Source of the DNA: Flavobacterium frigoris
Lineage (GTDB): Bacteria; Bacteroidota; Bacteroidia; Flavobacteriales; Flavobacteriaceae
Length of the DNA stretch: 64,000 nt
Direction of reading: 5' to 3'
NCBI RefSeq assembly: GCF_900111075.1
Contig: NZ_FOFZ01000005.1
Location: 1 to 64,000 of the forward strand
Positions 17,498 to 26,921 of this stretch are shown piece by piece; positions within the stretch are counted from its first letter, which is position 1, and each line of letters starts with the position of its first letter. A program made the position numbers and the translations under genes. The notes under the pieces are model-generated. The model ran no database searches. It was given only the letters and a program-made list of their open reading frames with translations, and was not told the DNA's origin.

Positions 17498-17550
17498 TTA
17501 AATTCTAAAACTACTTAATTGACTGACAATTAATTAGTTTTAGAATTTAA
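17498..17550. repeat. Long near-perfect hairpin
   Basis: Arms 17498-17512 and 17536-17550 are a perfect 15-bp inverted repeat, and an inner 7-bp stem (17515-17521 with 17527-17533, loop ACTGA) continues it with one mismatch. It lies 85 bp past the hydrolase. There is no strong T run, so it may be a weak terminator or a mobile-type palindrome. Other parts of the 17414-18141 gap hold an OsmC-like remnant and the marR promoter. Confidence 0.55.
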
Positions 17551-17926
17551 ACGCTATATTGGTTATTTTTTCATACTTTTAATATCCTAATAATTAGTTG
17601 CTTAAGAACTATTAAAAGTAGAAAAACTTATAGTTTCTTATTTTGTGGGAGGTATTGCCTAGTTTCTCTTAGATTGGCTATCTTAAGGAATCATTTTTAA
17701 ATACATTTTTCCGCAAGCTGAAAATAGAAACATTTCTTTTAAACTGTTAGGAAGCTTAAATTTTGATTTCTTGGTTTCTTATATTTTGAATTGGATTTCT
17801 ATAACTAAGAACCCTATCATAGTTTTACAAATTAGGAGCTACAATTGGATTTTTCTTTAGTTTATCGGCAAACTTCTGTGTGTTCTAGCCCGCACATGAA
17901 TTACGAAAACCTAACTTTTGATCTTC

Positions 17927-18007
17927 TTATTTTACTAATACACATGCTTGAACAGGAGCTTCAATTGCCCTTGTCACTGGACAAGCTTTAACAATACTAT
18001 TGATAAT
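17927..18007 (-). pseudogene. Possible 3' remnant of an OsmC-family gene
   Basis: The minus strand encodes LSNSIVKACPVTRAIEAPVQ and then ACVLVK followed by a stop. CPVTRA resembles the conserved CPVS/TRA peroxidatic-cysteine segment near the C-terminus of OsmC-like proteins. A stop lies just upstream in frame and the marR promoter follows, so only the last 26 codons would remain. The resemblance is short and the call is tentative. Confidence 0.3.
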
Positions 18008-18091
18008 TAGCTGTTTTCCAAAATAAAACGCTCCAATTTTATGGATTTTTTTTGTAATCATAAATTTTTAACAAAAATAAATTAATTTATT

Positions 18092-18103
18092 ATGCGTGCA
18101 TAG
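18092..18103. promoter_or_regulatory. Candidate MarR operator (copy 2)
   Basis: TATGCGTGCATA is an inverted repeat (TATGC-GT-GCATA) within GCGTGCATAGTAT. It lies 12 bp upstream of the marR -7 box, where a bound repressor would block RNA polymerase. The same 13-mer precedes the flavoprotein gene that starts at 11462. Confidence 0.65.
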
Positions 18104-18115
18104 TATTTTTTTTAT

Positions 18116-18123
18116 TATATTTG
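18116..18123 (+). promoter_or_regulatory. -7 box of the marR-fad operon
   Basis: TATATTTG is a perfect TAnnTTTG match, 18 bp before the ATG at 18142. A TTG start at 18121 would overlap it and is rejected. Confidence 0.7.
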
Positions 18124-18141
18124 AAATCGATAACGTACCAT

Positions 18142-18609
18142 ATGAAAGACAAAACAATAGATTATATATTAAGAGCGACTTGGCAAGCCGTTTCAAGAAT
18201 GTACAATGAAGAAGCTTCTAAGTACGGTGCCACAATGGCAACAGGTTTTGCTTTGTTGAGTATGGATAAAAATGTAGGAACCCCTTCTACCTCCTTAGGA
18301 CCTAAAATGGGAATGGAGGCTACAAGTCTTACCAGAACCTTAAAATCTATGGAAGAAAAAGGTTTAATCATTCGAAAGAAAAATCCAGATGATGGTCGTG
18401 GTGTCTTAATTTACTTGACTGAGTTAGGTAAAGAAAAAAGAGATTTATCAAAAAATACTGTTTTAAAATTCAATGACACTGTCAAAAGTCACATTACGGA
18501 TGAAAAACTACAACATTTTATTGAAGTCTCAGAGACCATCAACGAATTAATTCAAAATAAGAATATATTTAATCAAACTGAAAAAATAGACAATGAAACG
18601 CACAATTAA
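18142..18609 (+). CDS. MarR-family transcriptional regulator
   Basis: A 155-residue winged-helix regulator and the first gene of a beta-oxidation operon. The recognition region is TSLTRTLKSMEEKGLIIRKK, and the wing is NPDDGRGVLIYLTELGKEK, the classic MarR DxRxxxxxLT pattern. The C-terminal helix would form the dimer interface. The gene overlaps the start of the next gene by 17 bp, so translation is likely coupled. An inverted repeat in its own promoter suggests autorepression, probably relieved by fatty acyl-CoA or a related ligand; that ligand is an inference from the operon content. The ATG at 18142 follows the -7 box at normal distance. Confidence 0.9.
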   Translation: MKDKTIDYILRATWQAVSRMYNEEASKYGATMATGFALLSMDKNVGTPSTSLGPKMGMEATSLTRTLKSMEEKGLIIRKKNPDDGRGVLIYLTELGKEKRDLSKNTVLKFNDTVKSHITDEKLQHFIEVSETINELIQNKNIFNQTEKIDNETHN

Positions 18610-20983
18610 AAAAGTTGCAGTAATCGGATCCGGAATTATGGGTTCGGGAATTGCTTGCCATTTTGCCAATATTGGTGTCGAAGTTTTACTTCTCGATATC
18701 GTTCCTAGAGAACTTACTGAGGCCGAAACAAAAAAAGGACTGACATTAGAGAGTAAAATCGTTCGCAACCGTTTGGTAAATGAGCATTTAAATAATGCTT
18801 TAAAGTCAAAACCGGCTCCTATCTACACTCAAAAATTCGCTGACCGAATTACAACTGGAAACACCACCGACGATATGGCAAAAATTGCTAACGTTGATTG
18901 GATTATCGAAGTTGTTGTAGAAAGATTAGACATCAAAAAATTAGTATTTGAACAAGTAGAAAAATACCGCAAACCGGGTACTTTGATTACTTCAAATACA
19001 TCAGGAATTCCTATTCACTTTATGAGTGAAGGAAGATCTGAAGATTTTCAGAAAAACTTCTGCGGGACTCACTTTTTTAACCCTGCACGTTACTTAAAAT
19101 TATTCGAAATTATTCCTGGCCCACAAACTTCATCAGAAGTATTGGATTTCCTTACTGTATATGGAGAGAAATTTTTAGGAAAAACTTCGGTTGTAGCTAA
19201 AGATACTCCTGCTTTTATTGGAAACCGTGTTGGAATTTATGGTATTCAAAGTTTGTTCCATTTGGTTAAAGAAATGGGATTAACTATTGAAGAAGTAGAT
19301 AAATTAACAGGTCCAGTTATTGGCCGACCAAAATCAGCTACTTTTAGAACTGTTGATGTAGTAGGTCTTGATACATTGGTACACGTTGCAAACGGTATCT
19401 ATGAAAACTGCCCTGCTGATGAGCAACATGACTTATTTAAACTTCCAGAGTTTGTTAACAAAATGATGGAGAATAAATGGTTAGGTAGTAAAACAGGCCA
19501 AGGTTTTTATAAAAAAGAAGGAAGAGATATTCTAACTTTAGATTTAAATACTTTAGAATACCGTCCGGCTAAAAAAGCTTCTTTTGCCACTTTAGAAATG
19601 ACTAAATCAATTGACAAACCTATTGATCGTTTTAAAGTTTTGGTAAAAGGAAAAGACAAAGCAGGTGAATTTTACCGTAAGAGTTTTGCTGGTATGTTTG
19701 CTTATGTATCCAATAGAATTCCAGAAATATCAGATGAATTATATAAAATCGACGATGCTATGAAAGCTGGTTTCGGTTGGGAAAATGGTCCATTCGAAAT
19801 TTGGGATGCCATTGGTGTTGAAAAAGGGATTGAGATCATGAAAGCGGAAGGCCTTGCTCCTGCTGCATGGGTAAATGACATGTTAGCTGCAGGAAGTAAA
19901 AGTTTTTACACCGTAAAAGAAGGTGCTACTTTTTTCTACAACATTCCAACTAAAGCACAAACTAAAATTCCAGGACAAGATTCATTTATAATCTTGAACA
20001 ACATTCGCGAAAGCAAAAAAGTTTGGAGTAATAGTGGTGCAATTATACAAGATTTAGGAGATGGAATACTAAATTTAGAATTCCAGTCTAAAATGAATAC
20101 AATTGGTGGTGACGTTTTACAAGCCATCAACAAAGCAATCGATTTATCTGAAAAAGAATATCAAGGTCTTGTTATTGGAAACCAAGCAGCAAATTTCTCT
20201 GTAGGTGCTAATATCGGAATGATATTTATGATGGCGGTTGAGCAAGAGTATGATGAGCTTAACATGGCAATCAAAACTTTCCAAGATACTATGATGCGTG
20301 TGCGTTATTCTGGAATTCCAGTAGTAGTTGCGCCTCATGGAATGACTTTTGGTGGTGGTTGCGAAATGAGTTTACATGCGGACAAAGTTGTTGCGGCAGC
20401 GGAAACGTACATGGGATTAGTAGAATTTGGAGTAGGAGTTATACCAGGTGGTGGTGGTTCTAAAGAAATGGCTTTAAGAGCTTCTGATTTATTCCATAAA
20501 AACGATGTTGAGCTAAATGTATTGCAAGAATATTTCTTGACAATCGCTATGGCAAAAGTATCAACTTCTGGTTATGAAGCTTTTGATTCTGGTTTATTAC
20601 AACAAGGAAAAGATATTATTGTTGTAAACAAAGACCGTCAAATCGCCGAAGCTAAGAAACATGCTTTATTAATGGCAGAAGCAGGATATACACAACCAAT
20701 CCACAGAAAAGACGTAAAAGTACTAGGAAAACAAGCATTAGGAATGTTCTTAGTAGGAACAGACCAAATGGAAGCTGGAAAATACATTTCTGAACACGAC
20801 AAGAAGATTGCTAACAAACTAGCTTATGTAATGGCTGGTGGTGATTTATCTGAGGCCACATTAGTATCAGAACAATACCTATTGGATCTGGAACGTGAAG
20901 CATTCTTATCACTTTGTACGGAAAGAAAAACATTGGAAAGAATCCAATTTATGTTAACCAAAGGGAAACCGCTAAGAAACTAA
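18593..20983 (+). CDS. fadB: 3-hydroxyacyl-CoA dehydrogenase / enoyl-CoA hydratase
   Basis: Bifunctional beta-oxidation enzyme of 796 residues that hydrates trans-2-enoyl-CoA and oxidises the 3-hydroxy product with NAD. Domain order is dehydrogenase first: the Rossmann motif VAVIGSGIMGSGIACHFA is at residues 8-25, HFFNPARY near 160 holds the catalytic His, and two 3HCDH C-terminal domains follow (about 200-460). The crotonase-like hydratase occupies about 470-700 (FSVGANIGMIFMMA, GGGCEMSLHADKVVAA, VGVIPGGGGSKEMALRA). This order is the reverse of E. coli FadB and is usual in Bacteroidota. It overlaps marR and is 4 bp from the thiolase gene. The symbol is functional, not an orthology claim. Confidence 0.93.
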   Translation: MKRTIKKVAVIGSGIMGSGIACHFANIGVEVLLLDIVPRELTEAETKKGLTLESKIVRNRLVNEHLNNALKSKPAPIYTQKFADRITTGNTTDDMAKIANVDWIIEVVVERLDIKKLVFEQVEKYRKPGTLITSNTSGIPIHFMSEGRSEDFQKNFCGTHFFNPARYLKLFEIIPGPQTSSEVLDFLTVYGEKFLGKTSVVAKDTPAFIGNRVGIYGIQSLFHLVKEMGLTIEEVDKLTGPVIGRPKSATFRTVDVVGLDTLVHVANGIYENCPADEQHDLFKLPEFVNKMMENKWLGSKTGQGFYKKEGRDILTLDLNTLEYRPAKKASFATLEMTKSIDKPIDRFKVLVKGKDKAGEFYRKSFAGMFAYVSNRIPEISDELYKIDDAMKAGFGWENGPFEIWDAIGVEKGIEIMKAEGLAPAAWVNDMLAAGSKSFYTVKEGATFFYNIPTKAQTKIPGQDSFIILNNIRESKKVWSNSGAIIQDLGDGILNLEFQSKMNTIGGDVLQAINKAIDLSEKEYQGLVIGNQAANFSVGANIGMIFMMAVEQEYDELNMAIKTFQDTMMRVRYSGIPVVVAPHGMTFGGGCEMSLHADKVVAAAETYMGLVEFGVGVIPGGGGSKEMALRASDLFHKNDVELNVLQEYFLTIAMAKVSTSGYEAFDSGLLQQGKDIIVVNKDRQIAEAKKHALLMAEAGYTQPIHRKDVKVLGKQALGMFLVGTDQMEAGKYISEHDKKIANKLAYVMAGGDLSEATLVSEQYLLDLEREAFLSLCTERKTLERIQFMLTKGKPLRN

Positions 20984-20987
20984 AAAA

Positions 20988-22169
20988 ATGAAAACAGCCT
21001 ATATAGTAAAAGCATACAGAACAGCCGTAGGAAAAGCTCCTAAAGGGGTGTTCAGATTTAAAAGACCTGATGAGTTAGCAGCAGAAACTATTCAATTCAT
21101 GATGAATGAATTGCCCCATTTTGACAAAACTCGTATTGATGATGTTATGGTAGGAAATGCCATGCCTGAGGCAGAACAAGGACTTAATGTGGGACGTTTA
21201 ATCTCTTTGATGGGATTAAAAATCGAAGATGTTCCTGGAGTAACTGTAAACAGATACTGTGCATCTGGATTAGAAACAATAGGAATGGCTACAGCTAAAA
21301 TACAGTCAGGAATGGCACATTGTATTATTGCTGGTGGTGCTGAAAGCATGAGTTTTATTCCGATGGGAGGTTACAAGCCAACTCCGGATTATGCTGTTGC
21401 AAAAGCAGGAAACGAAGACTACTACTGGGGAATGGGTCTAACAGCCGAAGCAGTTGCACAGCAATTTAAGGTTTCCAGAGAAGACCAAGATGAGTTTGCT
21501 TATAACTCGCAAATGAAAGCTTTGAAAGCACAAGCAGAAGGTAAATTTGATAAACAAATTGTTCCTATTACAGTAGAGCAAACGTTTATCAATGAAAATG
21601 GCAAAAAAGAAACTAAATCTTACATAGTAAACAAAGATGAAGGACCTAGAGCTGGCACGACAATTGAAGGTTTGGCTAGTTTAAGACCTGTTTTTGAAGC
21701 TGGTGGAAGTGTAACAGCTGGTAACTCCTCACAAATGAGTGATGGTGCTGCTTTTGTACTTGTTATGAGTGAAGAAATGGTAAAAGAACTTAATCTTGAA
21801 CCTATCGCAAGATTAGTAAACTTTGCTTCTGCAGGAGTTGAACCTAGAATAATGGGAATAGGACCTGTAAAAGCGATACCAAAAGTGTTGAAACAAGCTG
21901 GATTATCTCTAAATGATATCGGTTTAATTGAATTAAACGAAGCTTTTGCCTCACAGTCACTTGCGGTTATCCGTGAATTAGGATTAAATCCAGATATCGT
22001 GAACGTTAATGGTGGTGCAATAGCAATGGGACACCCACTGGGATGTACTGGAGCTAAATTGTCAGTTCAATTATTTGACGAAATGAAACGTCGTGGTGAC
22101 AAATACGGTATTGTTAGCATGTGTGTAGGAACAGGTCAAGGAAGTGCTGGGGTTTACGAATTGATGTAG
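20988..22169 (+). CDS. fadA: Acetyl-CoA acyltransferase (3-ketoacyl-CoA thiolase)
   Basis: Thiolase of 393 residues, the last step of beta-oxidation, cleaving 3-ketoacyl-CoA with CoA to release acetyl-CoA. The acyl-carrying cysteine is in VNRYCASGLETI (about residue 89), the histidine motif is GGAIAMGHPLGCTGAK (about 340-355) and the second cysteine is in GIVSMCVGTGQG near the C-terminus. Length and motifs are complete. It follows fadB by 4 bp, so the two subunits are clearly co-expressed. A biosynthetic acetoacetyl-CoA thiolase would look similar, but the operon makes a degradative role far more likely. Confidence 0.95.
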   Translation: MKTAYIVKAYRTAVGKAPKGVFRFKRPDELAAETIQFMMNELPHFDKTRIDDVMVGNAMPEAEQGLNVGRLISLMGLKIEDVPGVTVNRYCASGLETIGMATAKIQSGMAHCIIAGGAESMSFIPMGGYKPTPDYAVAKAGNEDYYWGMGLTAEAVAQQFKVSREDQDEFAYNSQMKALKAQAEGKFDKQIVPITVEQTFINENGKKETKSYIVNKDEGPRAGTTIEGLASLRPVFEAGGSVTAGNSSQMSDGAAFVLVMSEEMVKELNLEPIARLVNFASAGVEPRIMGIGPVKAIPKVLKQAGLSLNDIGLIELNEAFASQSLAVIRELGLNPDIVNVNGGAIAMGHPLGCTGAKLSVQLFDEMKRRGDKYGIVSMCVGTGQGSAGVYELM

Positions 22170-22256
22170 ACAGTAATTCCACTCCTTTTGTCTTTCCAAC
22201 GAAGGAGGAATTTAGATTATAAAAAAAATAAAAATTATCTTTTAAAATAACAAAAA

Positions 22257-24047
22257 ATGAGCGACGTAACTAGAGGTGGACAATTCATCGTAAAAGAAAC
22301 TAAGTGCGAAGACATCTTCACTCCTGAGGATTTTTCGGAAGAACAATTAATGATGCGTGACTCTGTAAAAGAGTTCGTAGACAAAGAATTATGGGCACAC
22401 AAAGATCGTTTTGAGAAAAAGGATTATGCTTACACAGAAGAGTGCATGAAAAAAGCCGGAGATTTAGGTCTTTTAGGAGTTGCTGTTCCTGAAGCTTACG
22501 GTGGATTAGGAATGGGATTTGTATCAACAATGTTAGTTTGTGATTACATTTCTGGTGCTACGGGATCTTTTTCAACTGCTTTTGGAGCACATACAGGAAT
22601 TGGTACTATGCCAATTACTTTATATGGTACTGAAGAACAAAAACAAAAATATGTTCCTAAATTAGCTTCAGGTGAGTGGTTTGGTGCATATTGTTTGACT
22701 GAACCAGGCGCAGGATCTGATGCTAATTCAGGAAAAACTAAAGCAGTTTTATCAGAAGACGGAAAATATTATTCGATCACTGGACAAAAAATGTGGATCT
22801 CTAATGCAGGTTTCTGTTCTTTGTTTATCGTTTTTGCACGTATTGGAGATGATAAAAACATCACTGGTTTTATCTTAGAAAACTCTGATGACAACGGAAT
22901 TTCAATGGGTGAAGAGGAACACAAATTAGGTATTCGTGCTTCTTCTACTCGTCAGGTATTCTTTAATGAAACAAAAGTTCCTGTTGAAAACATGCTTTCT
23001 GATAGAGGAAATGGCTTCAAAATAGCGATGAACGCTTTGAATGTGGGCCGTATTAAACTGGCAGCAGCATGTCTAGATGCACAAAGAAGAGTAATTTCCA
23101 ATTCAGTGAAATATGCAAACGAAAGAGTACAATTTAAAACTCCTATTGCAGAATTTGGTGCTATCCGTTCTAAATTAGCAGAAATGGCTACGAACTGTTA
23201 TGCAGATGAAAGTGCTTCTTACAGAGCTGCAAAAAATATTGAAGACAGAATCACGGCTCGCGAAGCAGAAGGATGTTCTCATCAAGAAGCTGAATTGAAA
23301 GGTGTTGAAGAATACGCTATTGAATGTTCCATCTTAAAAGTGGCTGTTTCTGAAGATGTACAAAGCTGTGCTGATGAAGGTATCCAAATTTATGGAGGAA
23401 TGGGATTCTCTGAAGATACTCCAATGGAAAGTGCTTGGAGAGATGCTCGTATCGCTCGTATCTATGAAGGTACTAACGAAATCAACAGAATGTTATCTGT
23501 AGGAATGTTGATTAAAAAAGCAATGAAAGGTCATGTTGATTTATTAGGTCCTGCTACAAAAGTAGGTGAGGAATTAATGGGCATTCCTTCTTTTGAAACT
23601 CCAGATTACTCACAGTTATTTGCTGAAGAAAAAGAAATGATCGTTAAATTGAAAAAAGCTTTCTTAATGGTTGCTGGTAGTGCAGTTCAAAAATTCGGAA
23701 CTGAATTAGACTCTCACCAACAAATTTTAATGGCTGCTTCAGATATGTTAATCGAAATTTACATGGCAGAAAGTACTATCCTTAGAACTGAGAAATTAGC
23801 TAAAAAAGAAGGTGAAGACAAAGTACAAGAGCAAATTGCAATGGCAAAATTATACTTGTACCAAGCAGTAGATATCGTTACACAAAAAGGGAAAGAAAGT
23901 GTTATTTCATTCGTAGAAGGGGATGAACAACGCATGATGCTTATGGGTTTAAGACGTTTCACTAAATACGCTAATATGCCAAATATTGTTGCATTAAGAG
24001 AAACTATTACATCTAAATTAGTAGCAGAAAATGAATATTGCTTCTAA
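22257..24047 (+). CDS. Acyl-CoA dehydrogenase
   Basis: FAD-dependent acyl-CoA dehydrogenase of 596 residues, first oxidation step of beta-oxidation. Core motifs are GAYCLTEPGAGSDANS and WISNAGFCSLFIVFARI (FAD and substrate binding), FGAIRSKLAEMA, and YGGMGFSEDTPMESAWRDAR followed by IYEGTNEINR; the glutamate in IYEGTNEI is the usual catalytic base. About 180 extra residues follow the core, as in the VLCAD/ACAD9-like class, suggesting long-chain substrates. It lies 87 bp after fadA with a weak imperfect hairpin between (about 22175-22213), so it is probably the last gene of the operon. A strong terminator follows. Confidence 0.94.
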   Translation: MSDVTRGGQFIVKETKCEDIFTPEDFSEEQLMMRDSVKEFVDKELWAHKDRFEKKDYAYTEECMKKAGDLGLLGVAVPEAYGGLGMGFVSTMLVCDYISGATGSFSTAFGAHTGIGTMPITLYGTEEQKQKYVPKLASGEWFGAYCLTEPGAGSDANSGKTKAVLSEDGKYYSITGQKMWISNAGFCSLFIVFARIGDDKNITGFILENSDDNGISMGEEEHKLGIRASSTRQVFFNETKVPVENMLSDRGNGFKIAMNALNVGRIKLAAACLDAQRRVISNSVKYANERVQFKTPIAEFGAIRSKLAEMATNCYADESASYRAAKNIEDRITAREAEGCSHQEAELKGVEEYAIECSILKVAVSEDVQSCADEGIQIYGGMGFSEDTPMESAWRDARIARIYEGTNEINRMLSVGMLIKKAMKGHVDLLGPATKVGEELMGIPSFETPDYSQLFAEEKEMIVKLKKAFLMVAGSAVQKFGTELDSHQQILMAASDMLIEIYMAESTILRTEKLAKKEGEDKVQEQIAMAKLYLYQAVDIVTQKGKESVISFVEGDEQRMMLMGLRRFTKYANMPNIVALRETITSKLVAENEYCF

Positions 24048-24084
24048 GCATTAAGATAGTTTTTAGTTAAATTTGTTTGTTTAA

Positions 24085-24119
24085 AAAAACCGCAATCATC
24101 ATTGATGATTGCGGTTTTT
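24085..24119. terminator. Terminator after the fad operon
   Basis: A 16-bp near-perfect stem with core ACCGCAATCATC/GATGATTGCGGT, flanked by A and T runs, so it can serve both the fad operon and the converging BCCT gene. Confidence 0.88.
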
Positions 24120-24144
24120 GCTACTTATACACTTTGTATTTTAA

Positions 24145-26166
24145 TCAATTGGGTTTCATCAATAAATCATGCATGCCATCAGACCCTAAGGTTAAGAAAC
24201 GCTCATATTCTCTTAGTACATCTGATATAATTTCATCCTTACTCAAATATTGAATATCATAGCCCATACGGTGATCTCCAAAATAAGAAATAGGTAAAAA
24301 GACAGTATCTGAGTCAATGTTAGGTGTGTTTTGTTCATTAATTAAGGTTTCCGAAATTGTTTGGGGCTGTGCCATAACACCATAAATAAAATTACGCAAC
24401 TGATCGTGTTTGATTACCAATTCAATAGAATTATTTGGAGTTGTATTGTAGAGAATACCAGCTTCAATTTTATTTTTCTCCAATTCTTTTACCAATTCCT
24501 CAAATGAAACCCGAACGGTTTCATTCAAAAATTTCTTTATATCTTTCTTTTGTGAATAAGTAAGTATTTTTTCCAATCGAACTTTCCAATGGTAATCATT
24601 CCAATTTAAACTTCCATGAGAATACTTACTAGTACTATACTCATTATCTGCCATTAAAGCCTTCCACAAATTAACACACAACAATAACATGATAATACCA
24701 AACGGTAAAGCAGTTACCAATGTCATGGTTTGCAAAGAGGCTAAACCTCCTGAACTCAATAAACTCAACGAAACGATAGTAAGTAACCCACCCCAAAAAG
24801 CATTTTGCCATTTTGGTGAATTAGCCGCTCCTTTAGAAGAAATTCCATTCATTATGAAAATCCCTGAATCAGCAGATGTAATAAAGAAAACACAAATAAT
24901 TGCAATCGATAAAACATTAAGCAAACTTGTCAGTGGAAAGTAACTGAAAAAATTAAACAACAAGGTATCTGAATTATTTGCAAACTCACTCAAAGCACCA
25001 TGCGCAACAAATTCATCAATCCATATCGCACTACTTCCAAAAATAGTCATCCAAACAAAATTAAAAAGTGCTGGAATAAATAAAACAGCTAATATAAATT
25101 CACGTATCGTACGTCCTTTTGAGATTTTTGCAATAAATAAACCTACATAAGGAGCCCATGATATCCACCACGCCCAGTATAGAATTGTCCAATTAGAGAA
25201 CCATTCCTGACTGTCTTTCTCAAAGGCATATGTATTGAATGTAAGCGACATAAAATTACTAACGTAGTGACCTATTCCTTCTGTTAGCGTACTTAATATA
25301 TAAATCGTTGGTCCAGCTATTAAAACAAAAAGCATTAATAAAGTAGCCATTATAATGTTTATTTCACTTAACTTCTTCACCCCTTTCCCTAAACCACTAG
25401 TAGCCGATATAATAGCAATAACCATCACTATAACAACAATACCAACTTGGTACTTAAAATTAGTATTTGGAATAACTCCCAAACTTTGAAGTCCTGCGCT
25501 TAATTGAAGTACTCCAAAACCTAAGGTCGTAGCAATACCAAAAAAAGTACTGCATAAAGCAAAAACATCAACAATATTTCCAAATCTACCGTGAATCTTA
25601 TCTTTCAACATAGGATAAAAACCACTTCTAATCGCCAAGGGCAAGTTATGACGGTATGCAAAATAAGCCATGGAAAGACCTACCACTCCATATATGGACC
25701 AAGCATGAAATCCCCAATGGAAAAAGGTATACAGTTGTGCTTCTTTAGCTCTTAAACTTTCATCAAGATTACTAATCGCTGGATTAGCATAGTGAGCCAT
25801 CGTTTCGGCTACACCAAAATACATCAAACCAATCCCCATTCCTGCTGCAAAAAGCATCGCAACCCAAGAGAAGAAGGAATACTCGGGTTTAGTATCATCT
25901 GCGCCTAATTTAATTTTGCCAAATTTACTAACGGCTACACCTATAAGAAACAGTACAAAAACGGTAACTATCAAAACATACAACCAACCTAAATTTTTAA
26001 AAATAACAGCCTTAACTTGATTAAAGAATTCTTCGGCTTCAGTTGGAAAAAAACCACAAAATATAGATATGGCTATAATTATAGTTAAACTTGGTAAAGC
26101 TACAGACCTCGTAAAGTCTGTTTTAAAATTATATTTCTGTTCTAAAAAATGTAATAATTTATTCAT
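24145..26166 (-). CDS. BCCT-family transporter (betaine/choline/carnitine type)
   Basis: Inner-membrane secondary transporter of 673 residues with about 12 membrane segments. FAAGMGIGLMYFGVAE near residue 107 and the signature WAWWISWAPYVGLFIAKISK followed by GRTIREF (about 330-355) are classic BCCT features, the Trp-rich stretch lining the quaternary-amine site. A cytoplasmic C-terminal extension of about 150 residues follows the last membrane helix, as in E. coli BetT, where it takes part in osmotic gating. Substrate is probably choline, glycine betaine or carnitine. No betaine-metabolism genes are adjacent. It converges on the fad operon. Confidence 0.93.
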   Translation of the reverse strand: MNKLLHFLEQKYNFKTDFTRSVALPSLTIIIAISIFCGFFPTEAEEFFNQVKAVIFKNLGWLYVLIVTVFVLFLIGVAVSKFGKIKLGADDTKPEYSFFSWVAMLFAAGMGIGLMYFGVAETMAHYANPAISNLDESLRAKEAQLYTFFHWGFHAWSIYGVVGLSMAYFAYRHNLPLAIRSGFYPMLKDKIHGRFGNIVDVFALCSTFFGIATTLGFGVLQLSAGLQSLGVIPNTNFKYQVGIVVIVMVIAIISATSGLGKGVKKLSEINIIMATLLMLFVLIAGPTIYILSTLTEGIGHYVSNFMSLTFNTYAFEKDSQEWFSNWTILYWAWWISWAPYVGLFIAKISKGRTIREFILAVLFIPALFNFVWMTIFGSSAIWIDEFVAHGALSEFANNSDTLLFNFFSYFPLTSLLNVLSIAIICVFFITSADSGIFIMNGISSKGAANSPKWQNAFWGGLLTIVSLSLLSSGGLASLQTMTLVTALPFGIIMLLLCVNLWKALMADNEYSTSKYSHGSLNWNDYHWKVRLEKILTYSQKKDIKKFLNETVRVSFEELVKELEKNKIEAGILYNTTPNNSIELVIKHDQLRNFIYGVMAQPQTISETLINEQNTPNIDSDTVFLPISYFGDHRMGYDIQYLSKDEIISDVLREYERFLTLGSDGMHDLLMKPN

Positions 26167-26921
26167 AATTCATAAATAGGGTTAACTATAAACAATTATT
26201 GTCTATAGTATTAAAAATAATCGCCTTATGTATTCCATATTAGAATAACAGCATAAAACGTATAAGCTTCTGTAAAATTCATTAAGCATAACTTAATGTA
26301 CGATGGCCATTAAAACAAGGTTAAATACTAACCTTGATACTTTTGTAATAGAATTATATTACAAAAGCACAGTAAAAACTGAGGACATAATGCCTAAGAG
26401 GGTATATAAAAAACTTTAAATGAGTAAATGATTAAGGATCTCTAATCAGTGTCAACCTGTTTAATAAAAACAGTCTTTTAAAAGCAAAATATTGGAGTGC
26501 AAATCTAGTGAAAAAAGAGCCGTTACCACTTAAAAATACACAATGGAAATAATAACAGAGAATAACACAACTATAAAAAGAGAATAGTGAGCAATTTTCA
26601 ATTTTTATATTAAAAAGTTCATTATAAACCGTTAACAATGTATTCCAAAAACTTATTTGGAAGACTACTTGACCAAAAAAGAGTCTCGTGACTATTAAAA
26701 AAACGTGTACATTGCTAAAAAGAGACATTTATATTTTAACAAGTCTATTATTGTGAGTGAAAACTATTCAAATATTCTATTCTTATTCTTGAATAAAAGC
26801 AATCATTTATGCATTTATTTAATTTGTAAGATAATCCAAATAAAAAATTTAATATTAATTTAATTTACGGATCATAATTTTATACGTAATTTTATATGAT
26901 ATTTTTAAAACATATACTATC
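26167..26921. other. 755-bp region without a supported gene
   Basis: Lies between the divergent BCCT and sodC genes. No open frame reads as a protein: a 98-codon minus-strand frame at 26432-26728 is Phe/Leu-rich because of poly-A/T and has no family resemblance. The only structure found is the pair of hairpins at 26316-26367. A small RNA or long regulatory leader is possible. Confidence 0.5.
26316..26367. other. Two adjacent hairpins upstream of the BCCT gene
   Basis: CAAGGTTA/TAACCTTG (26316-26323 with 26329-26336) is followed 3 bp later by CTTTTGTAATA/TATTACAAAAG (26340-26350 with 26357-26367). TACTTTTG at 26338-26345 also matches the -7 consensus on the plus strand. Either terminator-like or part of an unannotated RNA. 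Confidence 0.4.

Noticed and set aside
22175..22213. Imperfect hairpin between fadA and the acyl-CoA dehydrogenase gene
   Set aside because: It has a bulge and no T run, and the genes look like one operon, so a terminator was not called.
26432..26728. A 98-codon minus-strand frame in the gap upstream of the BCCT gene
   Set aside because: It is a low-complexity Phe/Leu/Ser stretch from A/T-rich DNA, with no family resemblance and no promoter fit.
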